Source: Halomonas sp. GD1P12 | GTDB taxonomy: Bacteria; Pseudomonadota; Gammaproteobacteria; Pseudomonadales; Halomonadaceae | DNA: 64,000 nt | Direction: 5' to 3' | NCBI RefSeq assembly: GCF_025725645.1 | Contig: NZ_CP107007.1 | Location: 248,001 to 312,000, forward strand | Shown here: in pieces, positions 62,160 through 64,000 of the stretch | Position numbering within the stretch: position 1 is the stretch's first letter | Layout of the letters: each line of letters opens with the position of its first letter | Program-made: the position numbers and the translations under genes | Notes under the pieces: model-generated | Told to the model about the DNA's origin: nothing | The model's database searches: none | Seen by the model: the letters and a program-made list of their open reading frames with translations, nothing else

Positions 62160-62957
62160 ATGAACATACCCGCCTCTTCATCTCCATTTGCGCTTGCCGT
62201 CTGTGCCGAAATGGTGTTTTGCGATTTGCCCATGATCGAGCGCATCAAGCGCATTGATGCGATGGGTTTTCAGGTGGAAATATGGGACTGGACCAAACAC
62301 GACATAGACGCGCTGATCGAAAGCGGCGCCACGTTCTCATCCATGACCGGCTATGTCTCCGGTACTCTGGCGGATTCATGTGGTGCTGATGAGCTGCTTG
62401 GCACGGCGCTGGAGTCAATCAAGGTCGCGAAACGTCTCGGTATTCCCCGGCTAAATATCCATGGTACAGGGCTTGATGGCAAAGGGCTTCCGGTCAAACC
62501 TTGCCAATTTCTGACCGGCGCTATGTGGCTCAAGGCGCGGGAAACGTTGAATCAACTGGCCGAGCTAGGTGAGCACCATGGCGTCACTTTCGTGCTGGAG
62601 AATCTTAATACCGAGGTTGACCATCCTGGCGTACCGTTTGCCCGGTTGGCCGATGTGTTAGCGCTTGTAGAAAGTGTGAATCGCCCTGGCCTTCGCATCA
62701 TGCTGGATGTGTATCACGCCCAAATTGGTGAAGGCAATCTCATTGAGTTAATACGTCGCTGCGCTCCTTTCATTGGAGAAGTGCAGGTAGCCGATGTGCC
62801 TGGACGGTGTGAACCCGGCACCGGCGAGATCAACTATCCGGCCATTGCCCGAGCGCTTCACGACATAGGCTACCGGGGCACGGTGGGGCTAGAGGGCTGG
62901 GCATCGATGGATGATGAGCGTGCGCTCAACCGGTTTCGGGCAGCCTTTTTGCTTTAA
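62160..62957 (+). CDS. TIM-barrel isomerase, IolI/hydroxypyruvate-isomerase-like
   Basis: AP-endonuclease-2-type TIM-barrel protein of 265 residues. The ATG at 62160 has GAGGAG 5 nt upstream; GTG at 62154 lies inside that site. Metal ligands are visible in FVLENLNTEVD (Glu, about 146), IMLDVYHAQIGEGN (Asp, His, about 182) and VGLEGW (Glu, about 245). The family includes hydroxypyruvate isomerase (Hyi) and 2-keto-myo-inositol isomerase (IolI). Place between the inositol importer and iolC favours IolI; IolE is less similar but possible. Confidence 0.82.
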   Translation: MNIPASSSPFALAVCAEMVFCDLPMIERIKRIDAMGFQVEIWDWTKHDIDALIESGATFSSMTGYVSGTLADSCGADELLGTALESIKVAKRLGIPRLNIHGTGLDGKGLPVKPCQFLTGAMWLKARETLNQLAELGEHHGVTFVLENLNTEVDHPGVPFARLADVLALVESVNRPGLRIMLDVYHAQIGEGNLIELIRRCAPFIGEVQVADVPGRCEPGTGEINYPAIARALHDIGYRGTVGLEGWASMDDERALNRFRAAFLL

Positions 62958-63066
62958 GCGTCAGTGTATGCCTGACAGGTCAGTCGCTGTTTTCTCCGCC
63001 CAAGGCTTTTTTAAATACCCGATACCCAATATTCAGTACTACTGCGTGTGACGTAGGGAGACTTTT

Positions 63067-64000
63067 ATGCCGAATAATAATAGACAACACCCACCGCTTG
63101 ATCTGATTTGCCTGGGGCGCGTAGCCGTTGACCTTTACGCTGAGCAAATTGGTAGCCGCCTCGAGGATGTAGCAAGTTTTGCCAAATACTTGGGAGGCAG
63201 TTCCGGGAATGTCGCTTACGGCACGGCGCGGCTGGGGTTGAAGTCCGCCATGCTGTCTCGGGTAGGCAACGAACAGATGGGCCATTTTATACGCGAGGAG
63301 CTGACTCGCGTTGGGGTAGACACCACCGCGTTACAAACGGACAGCGAACGCCACACGGGGCTTGTGTTGCTGGCCTTGAAGGATCGCGAAAGCTTTCCGC
63401 TGCTGTTCTATCGGCGAGACTGCGCCGATATGGCGATCGATGCTGATGCCATTGACCCTGATTTCATTGCGCGAGCCAAGGCGCTTGCGATTACCGGCAC
63501 CCATCTTTCAACCGACACTACCCGCAAGGCCTGCCGTAAAGCGTTGGATGCAGCGGCCAGCGTAGAGGTCAAGCGTGTACTGGATATCGACTATCGACCG
63601 GTACTCTGGGGACTGACCAATCCCGGCGACGGCGAAACCCGCTTTATCGCCGATGAAAAAGTGACACACGACCTACAGCAGTGGCTACCCGATTTCGACC
63701 TGATCGTCGGTACCGAAGAGGAGTTCCACATTGCAGGCGGCACTACGGATACGCTGGAAGCGCTTCGCAATGTGCGTCACATCAGTGCCGCCACGCTGGT
63801 GTGCAAACTGGGTCCGCTGGGCTGTGTGGTGTTTGAGGGCGACATACCCGCACGCATTGAAGACGGCATTCTGGTCGAGGGCGTGCAGGTAGAGGTGCTT
63901 AACGTATTGGGCGCGGGCGATGCCTTCATGAGCGGCTTACTTCGTGGCTGGCTTCGTGGTGAGCCTTGGCAGACTAGTGCTGCGTATGCCAATGCGTGCG
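63067..64000 (+). CDS. iolC: 5-dehydro-2-deoxygluconokinase IolC (3' partial)
   Basis: PfkB-family sugar kinase, cut by the right edge after about 311 codons. It starts with LDLICLGRVAVDLYAEQIGS, then KYLGGSSGNVAYGTARLGL, the substrate-binding GG motif of IolC. Further blocks: LDIDYRPVLWG, EEEFHIAGG and the catalytic VLGAGDAFMSGLLRG (base Asp, near residue 287). It phosphorylates 5-dehydro-2-deoxygluconate. In many proteobacteria IolC is fused to a DUF2090 aldolase-like domain, which would lie outside the window. AGGGAGAC precedes the ATG. Confidence 0.94.
   Translation, partial: MPNNNRQHPPLDLICLGRVAVDLYAEQIGSRLEDVASFAKYLGGSSGNVAYGTARLGLKSAMLSRVGNEQMGHFIREELTRVGVDTTALQTDSERHTGLVLLALKDRESFPLLFYRRDCADMAIDADAIDPDFIARAKALAITGTHLSTDTTRKACRKALDAAASVEVKRVLDIDYRPVLWGLTNPGDGETRFIADEKVTHDLQQWLPDFDLIVGTEEEFHIAGGTTDTLEALRNVRHISAATLVCKLGPLGCVVFEGDIPARIEDGILVEGVQVEVLNVLGAGDAFMSGLLRGWLRGEPWQTSAAYANAC

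Overview
The window is 64 kb of high-GC, densely coding bacterial chromosome. Gene content points to a halophilic gammaproteobacterium, most likely Halomonas or a close relative in the Halomonadaceae. The basis is an NhaD-type Na+/H+ antiporter, a TAXI-type TRAP transporter, several c-di-GMP proteins, the order ispB / tRNA-Pro / rplU-rpmA-obgE-proB, and families such as DUF1853 and DUF2835. The assignment rests on family recognition, not on a database search.

Layout. 0-3.4 kb: a DNA-repair pair, a VRR-NUC (FAN1-like) nuclease cut by the left edge and an XPD/DinG-like helicase with an N-terminal nuclease domain. 3.4-9.6 kb: a TauE/SafE permease and four glycosyltransferase genes, one a fused sucrose-phosphate synthase/phosphatase. 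9.6-15.3 kb: a coiled-coil membrane protein, two MFS exporters, and between them a scarred intergenic island with 17-bp tandem repeats, a LysE remnant, a 35-bp direct repeat and an orphan lipoprotein. 15.3-20.5 kb: a malonate module (malonyl-CoA decarboxylase, malonyl-CoA synthetase, MadL, MadM) with a divergent GntR regulator. 20.5-29 kb: an EEP-family protein, tRNA-Pro(CGG), ispB, rplU, rpmA, obgE, proB, a DUF1853 protein and a Glu/Leu dehydrogenase. 29-32 kb: a PepSY-associated two-component system. 32-39.5 kb: a phosphorus-acquisition block with a PhoD-like phosphatase, a c-di-GMP phosphodiesterase behind a Pho box, and phnD-phnC-phnE-phnE behind a tandem Pho box. 39.5-45.7 kb: an NlpC/P60 lipoprotein, a PAS-GGDEF-EAL protein, small conserved genes, a GST and nhaD. 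46-50.4 kb: a TAXI-TRAP transporter, an orphan prephenate-dehydratase-fold protein and a Ca2+/Na+ exchanger. 50.6-56.1 kb: a ZinT-like His-rich zinc protein, a diguanylate cyclase, an SDR, an HPP protein, ChaC and a CbiX-like chelatase. 56.1-64 kb: a lower-GC myo-inositol locus (iolB, iolG, an RpiR regulator, an ABC importer, an IolI-like isomerase and iolC, cut by the right edge).

How the parts work together. The malonate genes form a complete uptake, activation and decarboxylation route to acetyl-CoA under one local regulator. The phosphorus block joins a phosphatase, a phosphonate-type importer and a c-di-GMP phosphodiesterase, the latter two with their own Pho boxes, which suggests that phosphate limitation also changes c-di-GMP. 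The inositol locus couples import to the first catabolic steps; the remaining enzymes (iolA, iolD, iolE) are not in the window and may lie to the right. No CRISPR array, intact transposase, prophage or recognised defence system was seen. The least explained stretch is the repeat-bounded segment at 12.1-14.0 kb.
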